This document shows, piece after piece, positions 36,914 through 48,541 of a stretch of 64,000 nt of DNA (position 1 is the stretch's first letter; each line of letters begins with the position of its first letter). The translations under genes and the position numbers were made by a program. The DNA comes from Vicia villosa. Lineage: Eukaryota; Streptophyta; Magnoliopsida; Fabales; Fabaceae. Location of the stretch: positions 29,092,245 through 29,156,244 of the forward strand of contig NC_081185.1 of the NCBI RefSeq assembly GCF_029867415.1, given 5' to 3'. The notes under the pieces were generated by a model. The model searched no databases, was not told the origin of the DNA, and saw only the letters and a list, made by a program, of their open reading frames with translations.

Positions 36914-37172
36914 TTTTTTTTTCTTCTTCCACTTTCTTTATTTGGTTTTGGGCTTCCAATGCGGGCTCTTTATTTTCCCTTCACTTCTTCAGACTATTCC
37001 ACGAGAAGTATCATGATTTCCTTCTTTTTAGACGAACTTGGGATAATTTAAATACCTGAAATAAAGTGAGAAATACCAGCGTAATATCAAAATAATACAA
37101 TATAAATGATCTAAAATGCAGATATAATTTATGTTAATCGAATCAAATATACGTTATATTTTCGTGTTATCA
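35420..37172 (-). repeat. 5' LTR of the Cyclops-like element, 1,753 bp
   Basis: On the minus strand it starts TGATAACACGAAAATATAAC at 37172 and ends AAATCCTGATCA at 35420, giving TGAT...ATCA ends. The next bases (TGTGT, 37173-37177) would be the target duplication. The interior has repeated GTGAGTGGGGGTGAGGGCC / GGGCGCCCCCC units (36661-36865) and a microsatellite. Confidence 0.75.
36867..36912. repeat. (CA)n(TA)n microsatellite
   Basis: About 30 bp of CA then about 16 bp of TA, directly after a GGGCGCCCCCC unit inside the LTR. Confidence 0.95.
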
Positions 37173-37452
37173 TGTGTGGATCATGAATACTATTATAGTA
37201 ATTTGGATAAACATGTGAATGAGATGGATAAATATATGAATGATGTGGTGAATATCCATGATGTGGATACAAATTTGGTGATGATGATCTAACATGAGTG
37301 TAAGAAGGTGTAAAGATTTCCCATGGAAAAGATGGAAATGAGGTTGTGGTAGGAGTTGTGAAAGAGGAGTTTGTGGGATAGGTAGGAGGAATACTCCATG
37401 GATGATATGAATGTGTATGATAAGGGTAATCCATAGGAGGATTTGAGTACAT
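37173..37452 (-). pseudogene. copia gag N-terminus, truncated by the Cyclops-like insertion
   Basis: A minus-strand frame opens at MYSNPPMDYPYHTHSY (37452) and stays open to the Cyclops LTR boundary at 37173, about 93 codons rich in Tyr, Pro, Ser and His. It follows an LTR and a TTGGTGTTTTCATCC sequence in the position of a primer site. Low-complexity, Pro/Tyr-rich gag starts occur in some plant copia families. The rest of this element is not seen to the left of the Cyclops-like element within the window. Family identity is uncertain. Confidence 0.55.
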
Positions 37453-37468
37453 GGATGAAAACACCAAT

Positions 37469-37764
37469 TGATAGGAAGTTATTCCTATCAAAACTATAAT
37501 CTAGGGTTTGTAATAGAAAAGGGGAAGAATACTAAAAAACTAAGAACATTAAAATAAAGGATAAAAGATAAACTTGATTTCTTTGATTGATACTTTTCAA
37601 TGAGTCAAAGATACTACATATATAATAATACTAATGGCCATTATCTAAAATACCCAAATACTAGTGGAAGCCCAATTCAATAATAATTAAACTAAAATAC
37701 CGACTAATATAAAACCTTAATTTAATAATTCTAATTAAACTAAATACAATTTTACTCTCTATCA
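37469..37764 (-). repeat. LTR of the truncated copia fragment, about 296 bp
   Basis: On the minus strand it starts TGATAGAGAGTAAAATTG and ends AACTTCCTATCA, giving TGATAG...CTATCA ends. The gag start lies 16 bp downstream. Its partner LTR is not visible. Confidence 0.6.
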
Positions 37765-37828
37765 GAGACGTTGTCCACCATCCGTAAGGTAACTTCCTAA
37801 TTTTTTATCTTCAACTTCATTACTGGTA

Positions 37829-37853
37829 GTTAGGGTTTAGAGTTTAGGGTTTA
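37829..37853. repeat. short interstitial telomere-like repeat
   Basis: TAGGGTTTAGAGTTTAGGGTTTAG: about three degenerate TTTAGGG units. It lies between two copies of the 19-bp sequence ACTCTCTATCAGAGACGTT (37754-37772 and 37855-37873). Confidence 0.7.
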
Positions 37854-38303
37854 GACTCTCTATCAGAGACGTTTTCGATTTCATCTTCTTCTGTTTTCAT
37901 GTCATGATAAAGTTCATGTTTTTATTCCGTGATAAGGTTCATGTTTTTATGTCATGTCTATGTTTTTAACTTGTGTTGTTTTCTGGAAAAGAATAAAAAA
38001 CTGAAAAAAGTTTCAGATATCACATGGTTTATTTGTTTGTCTTCCAGTTTTTTCCATAGTTAAGTGTTATTAGTTACGTTTTGATTTTCATCTTCTTTAG
38101 TTTGTTTTGGAAATATCAACTTGAAATGTTAAAGTAGTTCATGTTTTTATGTCATGATAAAGTTCATGTTTTTGTGTCATGCTTTTGTTTTGAACTTGTG
38201 TTTCTTTTTTGATAAGAATATGAAACTGAAAAAGCATCGCAGCGCTCATGTATTTTTGTACCTATATGGTTTTATTATTTACTTGGTTTCATGTCAGCTC
38301 TGT

Positions 38304-38745
38304 GAAGAATCATGTGGATGATTAATCACATGTTGAAGCGACGAGAAGAAGAAAAGTATGCGTTCAATCTTGCTTACAAAGTGTTCGATGAAATGCCTTC
38401 GACAGTTTCTTGATTCTTTCTCTTATGTTTTCTTTGATTTTTCGCTATAGCATTGTTGTTGTGTTGATTTTCTGTTGAACAATTTCAGAATCGTGATTAA
38501 CTCGGTTTTAGAGTTCATAAAATATGTAATGCCAATGGCTCATTTTTTGTCAAATTTTTATGTTTTCAAAAACGCATATTGTTTTTCAGTGTTCTTTTTG
38601 CTTATTCTAATCAGCAACTACATAATATAAAAAGTTAGATTTAGAGAATTAAGCAAGTACTGATATGGAAAGAATTTGCTGGTTGCCAATGTCGGTGATT
38701 ATGTTGATGTAGAAGAAGCAAGAGAGTTTAAGAATATGTTTTATT
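38304..38745 (+). pseudogene. possible pentatricopeptide-repeat gene debris
   Basis: Two short pieces look like PPR motifs: NLAYKVFDEMPSTVS followed by a stop (about 38365-38412) and KNLLVANVGDYVDVEEAREF (about 38672-38735). PPR proteins bind organellar RNA. The pieces are short, not in one frame, and the call rests on the VFDEMP-type signature only. Confidence 0.25.
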
Positions 38746-38822
38746 TTCCATTAATCATATTTCATTGTTTCATCTTATAATTTCTGTAATCTGATCTGTT
38801 CCATGGAATTGTCAAATTTCAA

Positions 38823-39161
38823 GGTAAAACAGTGGCAGTAGCTTGGAACCTGCCCAAGAGGTCACAAAAAAGAAAAGACGAGCAGTTGTGACATGTATGG
38901 GGGTGGATACACCACTTGGTCACGATCCAGATGTCTTCTACAAAATCTACTCAATGGTGTTAGTGGTATAAGTGAGATTAAGAATTTTGATTGTGCAGAA
39001 TTTCCAACAGTAAGTTATATTCTATTCAATTAGTATTTTCCAGTTGATGCGCTGCCGTTTTTTATTCTCAATATTTTTTATCTTAAAAGAGGTTTTCTGG
39101 CGAAATAAAGTCTTTTTCAACCGACGGATGGTTGAACCATGCTTTGGAATACAAGTTATAG
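38823..39161 (+). pseudogene. 3-oxoacyl-ACP synthase II (KAS II) fragment with conserved intron
   Basis: Exon 1 (to 39009) reads EPAQEVTKKKRRAVVT, then CMGVDTPLGHDPDVF and, after a one-base deletion, LLNGVSGISEIKNFDC..EFPT. A GT...AG intron (39010-39089) separates it from exon 2 (39090 on): RFSGEIKSFSTDGW, after which similarity ends and a stop follows at 39161. This is the start of the thiolase fold of plastid KAS II, which elongates palmitoyl-ACP to stearoyl-ACP. The catalytic Cys-His-His region is absent. A retained intron means the piece is copied from genomic DNA. The TGMGVVTP motif of the family is changed here to TCMGVDTP. It is non-functional. Confidence 0.8.
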
Positions 39162-40070
39162 AGTTAGGAATGCAGGTTATTGAGTTAGGAATACACAATT
39201 ATCAATATTCTTAGTTTCTAACTGTGTTTTCATATATTTATAATAAATGTTTTTTTTCCAGTTTTTTATAGAAGACTATATAATTAAGTTGTGTGGTTTT
39301 ATAGATTTCAGCCATGAAAAGTTCTTACTACGAGAAATTGTGAATATCTTGAGTTTTGATGAAGTCATTCGATCACTATTTCTTTTAATTGTAAGTATGC
39401 CTTGTGTCATTAACTATGATATCTGCCTATAACTTAGTTACTCTCAATTTTCCTTCAGATTCTGAAAGAACATATGAGATCCAGCTGGGAGAACTCCTAG
39501 GCAGAATTAATTCATTACAAGTTGATTTCCATATTAATCAACATGTTCTACGAAGTCCTTGATGAAGTTACGAAGCCTGTGAATTGAAAACCAAAGTTCC
39601 TTGTGGATCAACTTGATCTGATTTGAATAGTTCAAACTAAAGTTCATTATTACAAATTTATAATATCATTGTTATCTCTTTAATAGAGAATACTAATAAT
39701 ATTGCATTGTATAGAACTGGTTTTTTGGTCTTTAAACTTATCATATATGACTAGATATATTCAAACTGTTATGCTCTTTAATCTAGAGGTTTCAAAGCTC
39801 TCAAATTTTTTCATGACTGTCACACATGCTTGAAGTTCCCATCATATATTTTCTATATCAATTTAATGATAAGATTCTAACTTCTTTTTAATTTCTTCTT
39901 TTTATCATAATAGTATGATTGTAGATAAAATCCTGAACTAGCATCTCCAATCGGTGTTACTGAGTTTCCAATTGTATCATTTTCCCTTTTTTCCTATATC
40001 GATGCAGTATTCCCTTACAAACTCAAGAGAAGAAAGGAAACTATAAGCTTCTCTTATATTTCTTTCAATC
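39162..40070. other. non-coding stretch with unassigned exon-like pieces
   Basis: A short plus-strand frame (39247-39432) contains DFSHEKFLLREIVNILSFDEV and is followed by a possible splice donor (GTAAGT at about 39391). I cannot assign it to a family. The remainder is AT-rich and without recognised features. Confidence 0.35.
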
Positions 40071-40229
40071 TGTTGGAATATATTATTTCTATTTGTATTA
40101 TTTCCCTATTTGTATTATTTCCCTTTATTCTCCATTAAGAAAAGAATTAATATCATTATTGTATTACCATTATATATACCAGCCTAGAGCTGAGGAATAA
40201 AATACAACAGCTTTTTACCATTCCTTTCA
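40071..40229 (+). repeat. 5' LTR, 159 bp
   Basis: Starts TGTTGGAATATATT and ends CCTTTCA. It contains a TATATATA box-like string at about 40172. TGGTATCAAGAGC at 40233-40245, just after it, is the initiator-Met primer site. Confidence 0.8.
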
Positions 40230-43200
40230 ATATGGTATCAAGAGCTTTGGGTTAGGGTTTACTGTAAAACTTCCACAACAGCTTCCGATTGACATACCCG
40301 TTTAATCCCCTATGGCAAATCACGGCACGAATTGGCCCGCTCTAGGTTTTGCCTACACCGGATCCAATAATGGCGGTGGACACGGTGATGGCGGCGGTCG
40401 CGGTAACGGTGGTGGCCGCGGAAATGGCGACGAAACATTGGGTGTCACAAACAATGGCAGTTATTTCAATATAGGCGGCAATGACCAACAGGATTCCTCA
40501 TACTCCCTCAAGGTCAATATTCCTAAGATGAATGGGAATAACTATAATGAATGGGCCCAGACAGTTCGCTTGGTATTGGATAGCAAAGGGAAGTTGGGTT
40601 TTTTAACTGGAGCAGTAGCTGAACCGGCAGTAGGAGACCCTCTTTACCAACAATGGAAATCTGAAAACTCCTTGATTATTGTGTGGTTGGTAAGCTCTAT
40701 GGAAACTGGAATAGGTAAGCCTTATATGTTTTTTCCTTCTGCAAAGGATGTATGGGAAGCTGTTAAGGAAACATACTCTGATATTCAAAACTCTTCCCAA
40801 ATTTTTGGTTTAAAATCAAAGTTATGGCATGCGAAACAAGGGGACATGAATGTTACTGTTTATTACAGTGAGTTGTTGACCCTTTGGCAAGACTTGGATC
40901 TATGTTATGATGACAATTGGAGGTGTACAGAAGATAGTGTTTTATTTCTCAAAAGACAAGAAAATGACCGTGTCTTCATGTTTCTCGTTGGGCTCAATAA
41001 AGACCTTGATGAGGTAAGAGGTAGAGTTTTAGGAAAAATACCATTGCCAACTCTTCGTGAAACTTTTGCAGAAATAAGAAGGGAGGAGGCACGACAAGGT
41101 ATTATGATGGGCAAAATACCACGAAGCTCTGAATCTGAAGGCTCAGCTTTGGCTACTAGGAACCTTGACGAGGAAAAAATGGTAGACAAAGTTCCTTGGT
41201 GTGACCACTATAAGCATGAATGGCATACGCGTGAAACCTGTTGGAAGCTCAAAGGGAAACCTCCTATCTGGAAGAAGAAAGGTGGTCGTACATTTCAGGC
41301 TAGTAATTCTGATCAAGGGCAGCAAATTTCTTCACCGCAGCTTCCACTCACTACAGAACCACTAGACAGACTATACAACCTCCTCGAGTCTCCAACTCCT
41401 TCTTGCTTTATAGAAACAAAAGGTAATTCTGCATTTATTAGTGTCAGTCCCAGTCATACTTGGATAGTAGATTCAGGTGCCTCTGATCACATGACAGGTG
41501 AATCTATTTTTTTCTCTTCATATAGTCAATGTGCAGGTAACCAAAAAATAAAAATTGCAGATGGCTCTTTTTCAGCCATTGCAGGTAAAGGGTCAGTTGT
41601 CTTGTCTCCAATGTTAACTCTGAAAAATGTCCTTCATGTTCCAAATTTATCATGTAATTTAATGTCCGTTAGTAAATTAGCCCAAGATATAAATTGTCAG
41701 ACTAATTTTTTCCGATCTCACTGTGTCTTTCAGGATTTGAACTCGGGGAAGATGATTGGCAGTGCTAAGGAGAGTGGAGGACTCTACTACCTTGACATTG
41801 GATTTGCATCACAACTACCTTCAAAAACAATAAGTTCCTGTTTTGAGTCTTTTTCTGTTTTGAATAATAAAGATGAAAACATAATGACATGGCATTTAAG
41901 ATTAGGTCATCCTAGTTTTCGTTACTTAAAACACTTGTTTCCTAAGTTATTTCATAATAAGAACTTTTCTTCGTTTAAATGTGAAGCATGTGAGTTTGCA
42001 AAACATCATCGTTCCCAATTTTCAATACAGCCTTATAAACCATCAAAACCTTTTTCTATTATTCAAAGTGATGTTTGGGGCTCTAACCGTACAAATACAC
42101 TCTCTCTCAAAAAATGGTTTATCACATTTATAGATGACCATACAAGAGTATGTTGGGTGTACTTGTTAAAGGGGAAATAAGATGTTTGTCAGGCTGTAAA
42201 GAATTATTTTACAATGGTGCAGAATCAATTTCAAACAAATATCCAAGTCATTAGAAGTGATGATGGCAAAGAATATTTTAACACTGTCCTGGATGATTTT
42301 TTTCTAAAAAATGGGATTGTACATAAAAGTTCATGTCCTAATACTCCTCAACAAAATGGAGTTGCCGAAAGGAAAAATAGACATTTATTGGATGTTTCTA
42401 GAGCTTTACTTTTAACAAATAAAGTACCAAAATATTTGTGGGGCGAAGCCGTTTTAACAGCTGCATATTTAATTAATAGAATGCCCTCCAAAGTTCTTAA
42501 TTTTCAAACTCCGATTAATACTTTCAAAGAATGTTTTCCTAGTTCTCGTGTTTTAACTGATCTGACATTAAAATTTTTTGGTTGCACAGCTTTTGTTCAT
42601 GAACATAAGAATGTTGGAAAACTTGAACCACGTGCTATAAAGTGTTTTTTTGTTGGATACTCCCCAACCCAAAAAGGATATAAATGTTTTGATCGAAAAA
42701 CCAAAAAATTGTTTGTCACTATGGATGTTACATTTTTTGAAAATAAACCTTTTTTTGATGACACTCATCAAGGGGGGATATAAAGGAAGACTTGCTTCAA
42801 ATTGAAAACATGAGTTTTTTAAATAATTTATCTTTGCCTGTATCACAAAGTTCTGAGACTTATACTTCTGCACCAACAGAAAATGGCCATGATTCTTTAT
42901 TTAATCCTACTCCTGTTATGAGTAACGATCCTTGCGAATCTGAGCCTACATTTTCTCATGTAGAAAACAATGAAATTCCTGAAAACGATGATAGTGATGA
43001 TCTAATTGAAATGCCACAGAATAATGAGTCACTTCAGGAAAACAGATTTAAATTAGGAAACGGGATTTGGAAAGGGAAGGTTTTTGTAAAAAAGAACCAC
43101 AAAGGAATGGATGAGTCCACATCTCCACACTGTCAGGAATCTTAACCGGGGAATGATCAACCTCCTAAGAATAGGAAAGGTAAGTCCATCTCTGTTTCTG

Positions 43201-43774
43201 AAAGTCGTATTTTGTATCCTGATATAGATGATCCTAATACCATTAGAAAACCTGTTAGATCGTGTACTAAACACCCCATGTCCAATTTTATATCATATTC
43301 AAATTTGTCTTCATCTCTGTCTGCCTTCACCTCAAAATTGTCTAGTGTAGAAATTCCAAAAAATGTACAGGTTGCTCTAGAAATTCCAAAGTGGAGGGAA
43401 GCTGTACTTGAGGAGATGAAAGCTCTAGTAAAGAACAAAACTTGGAATGTTATGACACTACCGAATGACAAGAAGACAGTTGGATGCAAATGGGTGTTTA
43501 CTATGAAGTATAATTCAGATGGGTCCATTGAAAGGTACAAGGCTCGCTTGGTGGCTAAAGGATTTACTCAGACCTATGGTATAGACTACTCAGAGACATT
43601 TGCTCCTGTTGCAAAAATGAACACTGTAAGAATTCTTTTATCTCTTGCTGCTAACCTGGATTGGCCCCTACATTGGTTAGATGTTAAAAATGCATTTCTT
43701 AATGGCGATCTAGAAGAAGAAGTATACATGGACATTCCTCCTGACTTTGAAGACAAATTTGGATCAAATGTATG

Positions 43775-46700
43775 TGTCGCTACCGCGAAAACTAACAGAG
43801 TCGCCACTAACATATTTATCCTGAAAAGGAAGGGAATGCCAGCAAACCACAAAACAAAACAACGGTCTCACGACCAGAGAAAAAGGGTAAGGGAGTCGGT
43901 TACGCGAGGGGAAGGTATTAGCACCCATCGCGCCCATCGTACTCGATGGTATCCACGCCTGTGTCTAAAACTATGGGTGTATAACAAATCTACGCTAATC
44001 TAGACTAAAATGAATGCAGAATGTAGGGAAAAGAAAGGATTATGCTCGCACGGGCCCTACCCCGCTGCCTACGTATCTGTTTTGCAGAATCAGAGCTACC
44101 GTAGCTCGGCTAACTAATTTCTATTTGTTTTGTATTTTTTAGGTGAACGAGTTACATTCACACTCCGTTGCTCGACCTTTGGAGACTTAGGCTTGGGAAT
44201 GGAGCGGAAATAACAAGTTCTTAAGAAAAGAAAATGAAAGAGTGTGGTTTGTGTTTTAAAGAATGCATGAGGAAAACCTAAGCTAAGGGGGAAAGCTTGC
44301 TACCTAATGTTATCATACAAAGGGTACAAGTCTAAACTAAACTAACAACCTACGAGGGAAAAGGCAAAAGCACACAATGAGCACACAAACGAGCATCCGC
44401 TCGTAAAGAAAACAAACCAACGGTACTGACCGAGTGGTAGAAAAGCGGTCCCGCCATAGCCAAGGGGAGCAGCTCAACCCAAGTCAACCAAGCATTAGAC
44501 ATCGTGAAAATGATCGGGCCATAGACAAAAGGGCGGACCCCTCTCAGCAACCAAGCCGTCACGGATCGTAAAGGAAAACGGTGCGTGCGTACACCGAGCA
44601 TCAACGTCGAGCGACGCGAGCTATAGGAAAGGCGGGGGTCCGGCTACATGAACCCTTTTCCTGACATACTCGATAACAAGATCTTGTGCAGGTTCAGAAG
44701 CAAGCAACGCGTAACATGCGCTTACTGAACAGACTCGATGAGACTAGGCGGGGGTTGATTGCTAACCCTTTCCGCATGCCTTCCATGAGGACTTAACGGA
44801 GTGCCAGATAGGACTTATTACACCGTGACTCCCTGCCGCAAAGCACAAATATAAACACACCAACAAAAACAGAGCCTCTTTCGAGGGCTTGGCCAGATGC
44901 ATGTCTAGGTCCTACTTCTCATGTTATAGGATGATGCGAGAAAGCGATAAAGTGCGAGAGAAATAAAATGAAACGGGATCAATACCAAACAAATGATGAT
45001 CCGTAAACTAAGTGAAGCAAAGCGAAGAAAGTAGAATCCCGCGAGCGAGCTAGCAAAGCAAAAGCAAATAGTCAGCACACCGATTAGCCACAAAAGCACA
45101 CAAAGGTCGACACGCGCGTCAAGCACAACCACAATACACCTGCAAGAGGAACAAGCAAACCAAACAAGCAGATATAACGTAATAGGGATCGTGTCTCCGA
45201 GATGAGAACACGATACGAGTGAATAGGATTGTGTCCCGCAAGTGAAACGGAACACAAGTAACAAGTGCCGATCGGTGACTATCCAAGAGCCTTGCACACT
45301 AGCACGCAAGTTAGAGATAACAAACATCGCAATCGGAATTGCGTTATTACCATAAAACGAAAGGAAATCGACAAGTAAGGTAAACATGAAATGGACAATG
45401 AAACATCAAAGAGAAATCAAACATGAATGATCTACAAATTAATGAAAATCAAGCATCTAATAATATATTATATCTCATAAGCTTTCCGACGATATAAAGA
45501 ACGTGCAAATCGGAGTTACGAGCAAAAAGTTATGCAAGATAGAAGTTAGAAAAGAAAAACACAAAAATTACACACAGGAACCGGTTCCTGCATAGGACAA
45601 CCCGGTTCCTAGCACTAAAAACCAGAGGCAGAAAAACTGGGAACCGGTTCCCACCTAGGGACAACCCGGTTCCTGGTACTAAATCACAGAAGCAAGCATA
45701 TTTCAAACTGCTGGGAACCGGTTCCCACCTAGGGACAACCCGGTTCCTGACACACAAACCAGAGGGCAAAAACAACGCAGGAACCGGTTCCCACCTAGGG
45801 ACAACCCGGTTCCTGGTACTAAAACACAGAACACCAGCAGTTTTGGATTGAGTGAGAACCGGTTCCCGCCTGGGATAACCCGGTTCCTGGCGTGGCAAAA
45901 CAGGTTTTTATGCATTTTTAAGGCTCCGGAGCCATTCGCACTCAATCCAAAACCGTTCCAACTTGAAATTAGAGCAAACAAACATTGAAAATTCATGCTA
46001 TACGTAAATCCGCGAATCAAATGAGTCACATATCAATAAACATGCTAAGTGCGACGCGTCAAGCAAGGCAAATATCAAGCAAAAGCACTACACATGCATT
46101 TGTGAAAACACTTTGAGTGCGACACGAGTAACATACATGAACATCAACAATTAAGCACACAAAATCATCCAATAATCACGGATTCGAACACGAATATCAC
46201 AATTCACATGAATACGGCTAATTCGAGCAAAAGATGAGCAAATTCACCGATCAATCATCATCAATCATCCATTAATCAAGAACAAGAGGTGGATCGGGAT
46301 TCGAATTCACATAATAATCAACAATTAAGCACTTAATTCAAGATCTGAAAGCTTACCGAATGAAGATCTAACCGAAGCGCGAACACGATGCGAACGTGAA
46401 CATGACACGAACGCGACACGAACTCGAACGAAATCCGGAGGGAGAGAGAGAGAGAGTGGCGCGCAAATCTATGTGGAGAGAGGAGAAGAAATTTGAACTT
46501 CCAATCTTGATTCTTCAATCCATGTTCTTGATCTTGATGAAGATTGATGAATTTTGATGAAAGTTTTATGTGATTTGTGGTTTTGATCTATGAGAATTGA
46601 GAGAGAATTGAGAGAAAGTGTTTGTGAAAAATTGGTGAATTGAAATTATGAGAGTTCCCCTTTCATTTGTGAAGAGCAAAATGTTTATATATTGTCATCG

Positions 46701-47602
46701 CGAAATGTCCAAATTGCCCTCGATGCATCTCATTTTACCTCGTTTTTAAGGAAACCCGGTTCGTCTCTGAATTCTGGCACGAAACCAATGCCATTGTGAA
46801 GATGACCAAATTTGTGACTCATCACCGCGAGAATCACCTCAATCCGAATAGCGATGAAGAAAATACGCCCGTTTGAATAACGAGAAACGCCTATTCATCT
46901 GGTGCGACTGTGCAGAATTTTGTGTGTACCGCTCAAAGAACTCGATAAAACCCTATCTTCGGCTCAGAATTTGAACAAGCATGTGTGACGAAGAATCAAA
47001 GCTAATGTAATTTCTGAGAGAATTCCGCCGGAATGGACTTCATATAATAAAAATCGGAGAAGTTATGAATTTTTGAACTCGGCGCGACACACTCGAAAAC
47101 ACGCTTTTTCCCGAAACAACACGACGATCCTTAAAATTCTGGGAATTCTCCATGCATAATTGGCCTTTGGTCCGAACATATGAAATCTTGGTAATGATGA
47201 TACGGAGCTCCAGTTAAAATTTCAAGCGAATCCGACGAGCGGATTAGGAGATACGAATTTTCTGAGATTTGAAACCCTACATTCAACACTATTTTTCACT
47301 GCGAAACCGCAAGTAATTTGCAAATTTGACGACCTTCCTCAAAGAATTGGCTTCCGATCCGAACACGAAAGTTGTAGATATCATCGAAACCGTGGGGATT
47401 TCGCGGGAACTTAGCTCATATCACCTTCCAAATAGTATTTGTGAATTTTCTCGTACTTTCACTGTTTTAAACCATTCTTCACACTTTACTTCCTTAACAT
47501 CTCAAGAACTCTTTATTATTTTTCTTCAATTTTTGAATGACGAAATAAACGTCCTTATTAACTTATAGCTCAAATAAAGAGGGCAAATTTTGGGGTGCAA
47601 CA
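43775..47602 (-). repeat. solo LTR, 3,828 bp, Tat/Ogre type, with GTATG target duplication
   Basis: Its ends are TGTCGCTACCGCG and TTTTGGGGTGCAACA. GTATG at 43770-43774 is repeated at 47603-47607, and the RT frame of the host copia resumes exactly after it. There is no gag, pol, second LTR or primer site inside. The sub-terminal stretch (GGGAAGGTATTAGCACCC and GCCTACGTATC...CCGTAGCTCGG) is shared with the LTR at 51971. Minus orientation is inferred from that relative. Confidence 0.88.
45577..45895. repeat. tandem repeat, about 70-bp unit with palindromic core
   Basis: Five units at about 45577, 45640, 45713, 45780 and 45855, most starting with the 12-bp palindrome GGAACCGGTTCC and followed by CCACCTAGGGACAACCCGGTTCC. 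Unit spacing is 63 to 75 bp. Reading frames through it are Arg/Pro/Gly-rich repeats and are not genes. Confidence 0.92.
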
Positions 47603-48541
47603 GTATGCAAATTAAATAAGTATTTGTATGGATTAAAACAGTCTCCTAGAGCTTGGTTTGAAAAATTCACTCAGTCCATGAAGAAACAAGGGTACATTCA
47701 AGGACAGGCTAATCACACCTTATTCACAAAGTTCTCCCATGATGGGAAATTGGCTGCCCTGATTGTATATGTTGATGATATTGTCCTTACTCGAGACGAT
47801 ATAGTTGAAATGGCAAGAGTAAAAGAAAAATTAACAGTAGACTTTGAAATCAAGGACTTAGGATCCATGCGATATTTTCTTGGTATGGAGGTTGTTCGGT
47901 CAAAGAAGGGTATTGTGGTTTCACAGCAGAAATATATTCTAGACTTATTGAAAGACACAGGAATGAGTGGATGTCGTCCTGTAGATACCCCTATGGATCC
48001 TAATGCTACACTTTGGGGAGAAGGTAGTGTTCTTGTTGACACTGGAAGATATCAAAGATTGGTTGGAAAACTGATTTATTTGTCACACACCCGACCTGAT
48101 ATTGCTTTCTCAGTTAGTGTAGTAAGTCAATTTATGCATTCTCCTTACGAGGAACATCTTGAGGCAGTCTACTGGATACTGAGATATTTGAAGGGAAAGC
48201 CTGGTAAAGGCTTACATTTTTAGAAAGCTAGTGAAAGAAATGTGTCTATCTTCACGGATGCTGATTGGGCAGGCTCAGTCACTGATAGAAGATCAACCTC
48301 TGGATATTGTACTTATATTTTGGGTAATCTTGTGACATGGAGGAGCAAGAAACAAGGAGTTGTAGCAAGAAGTAGTGCAGAAGCTGAGTTTAGAGCTATG
48401 TCTAAAGGTATTTGTGAAGGGTTATGGATCCTTAGAGTCCTAGAAGAACTTAAGATGAAAATTGAGCTTCCATTAAAATTATACTCTGACAGTAAAGCTT
48501 CCATTAGCATAGCTCATAACCCAGTTCAACATGACAGAACC

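Larger units (their letters stand above)
20897..37172 (-). mobile_element. Cyclops/Athila-like Ty3 element, split by a nested solo LTR
   Basis: On the minus strand the order is LTR (37172-35420), tRNA-Asp-type primer site, gag, protease, RT/RNase H, integrase, then an extra ORF. This is the layout of the Athila lineage (Cyclops in pea, Calypso in soybean). A 6,091-bp solo LTR (24650-30740) splits the integrase zinc-finger region. The 3' LTR could not be found at the left end. Only a GGGCGCCCC cluster at 21200-21330, like that in the right LTR, hints at it. Several stops and a protease deletion make the copy dead. Confidence 0.85.
40071..48541 (+). mobile_element. short-LTR Ty1/copia element, split and truncated by insertions
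   Basis: It starts with a 159-bp LTR (40071-40229), an initiator-Met primer site and a long gag-pol. A solo Tat-type LTR occupies 43775-47602, and a chromovirus LTR cuts the element at 48542 within the RNase H end. The 3' LTR is not found before the right edge of the window. The five bases before the LTR are CAATC. Confidence 0.88.
40312..48541 (+). pseudogene. copia gag-pol, interrupted by stops, one frameshift and a nested LTR
   Basis: ATG 40312 opens a 622-codon block. It has a Gly-rich N-terminus, a gag domain, a knuckle-like CDHYKHEWHTRETC (residue 297 on), protease with DSGASDH (D387), a GAG-pre-integrase motif and the start of the integrase core (SDVWG). A TAA at 42178 follows. Integrase resumes (RSDDGKEY, NGVAERKNR) to 42783, then a shift of frame at a G6 run (42773-42778), and a stop at 43143. 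RT begins at about 43420 ([34 protein letters not shown]), breaks at the solo LTR, and continues at 47603 (YLYGLKQSPRAW, YVDD at about 47768). RNase H follows after a TAG at 48221 and ends at 48541. It is inactive as it stands. Confidence 0.9.

Noticed and set aside
44905..45387. 160-codon hydrophobic minus-strand frame
   Set aside because: It lies wholly in the solo LTR, has no recognised domain, and Cys/Leu/Phe richness alone is not evidence for a membrane protein.
45530..46029. Arg/Pro/Gly-rich minus-strand frames of 108-122 codons
   Set aside because: They translate the 70-bp tandem palindrome repeat in a solo LTR.
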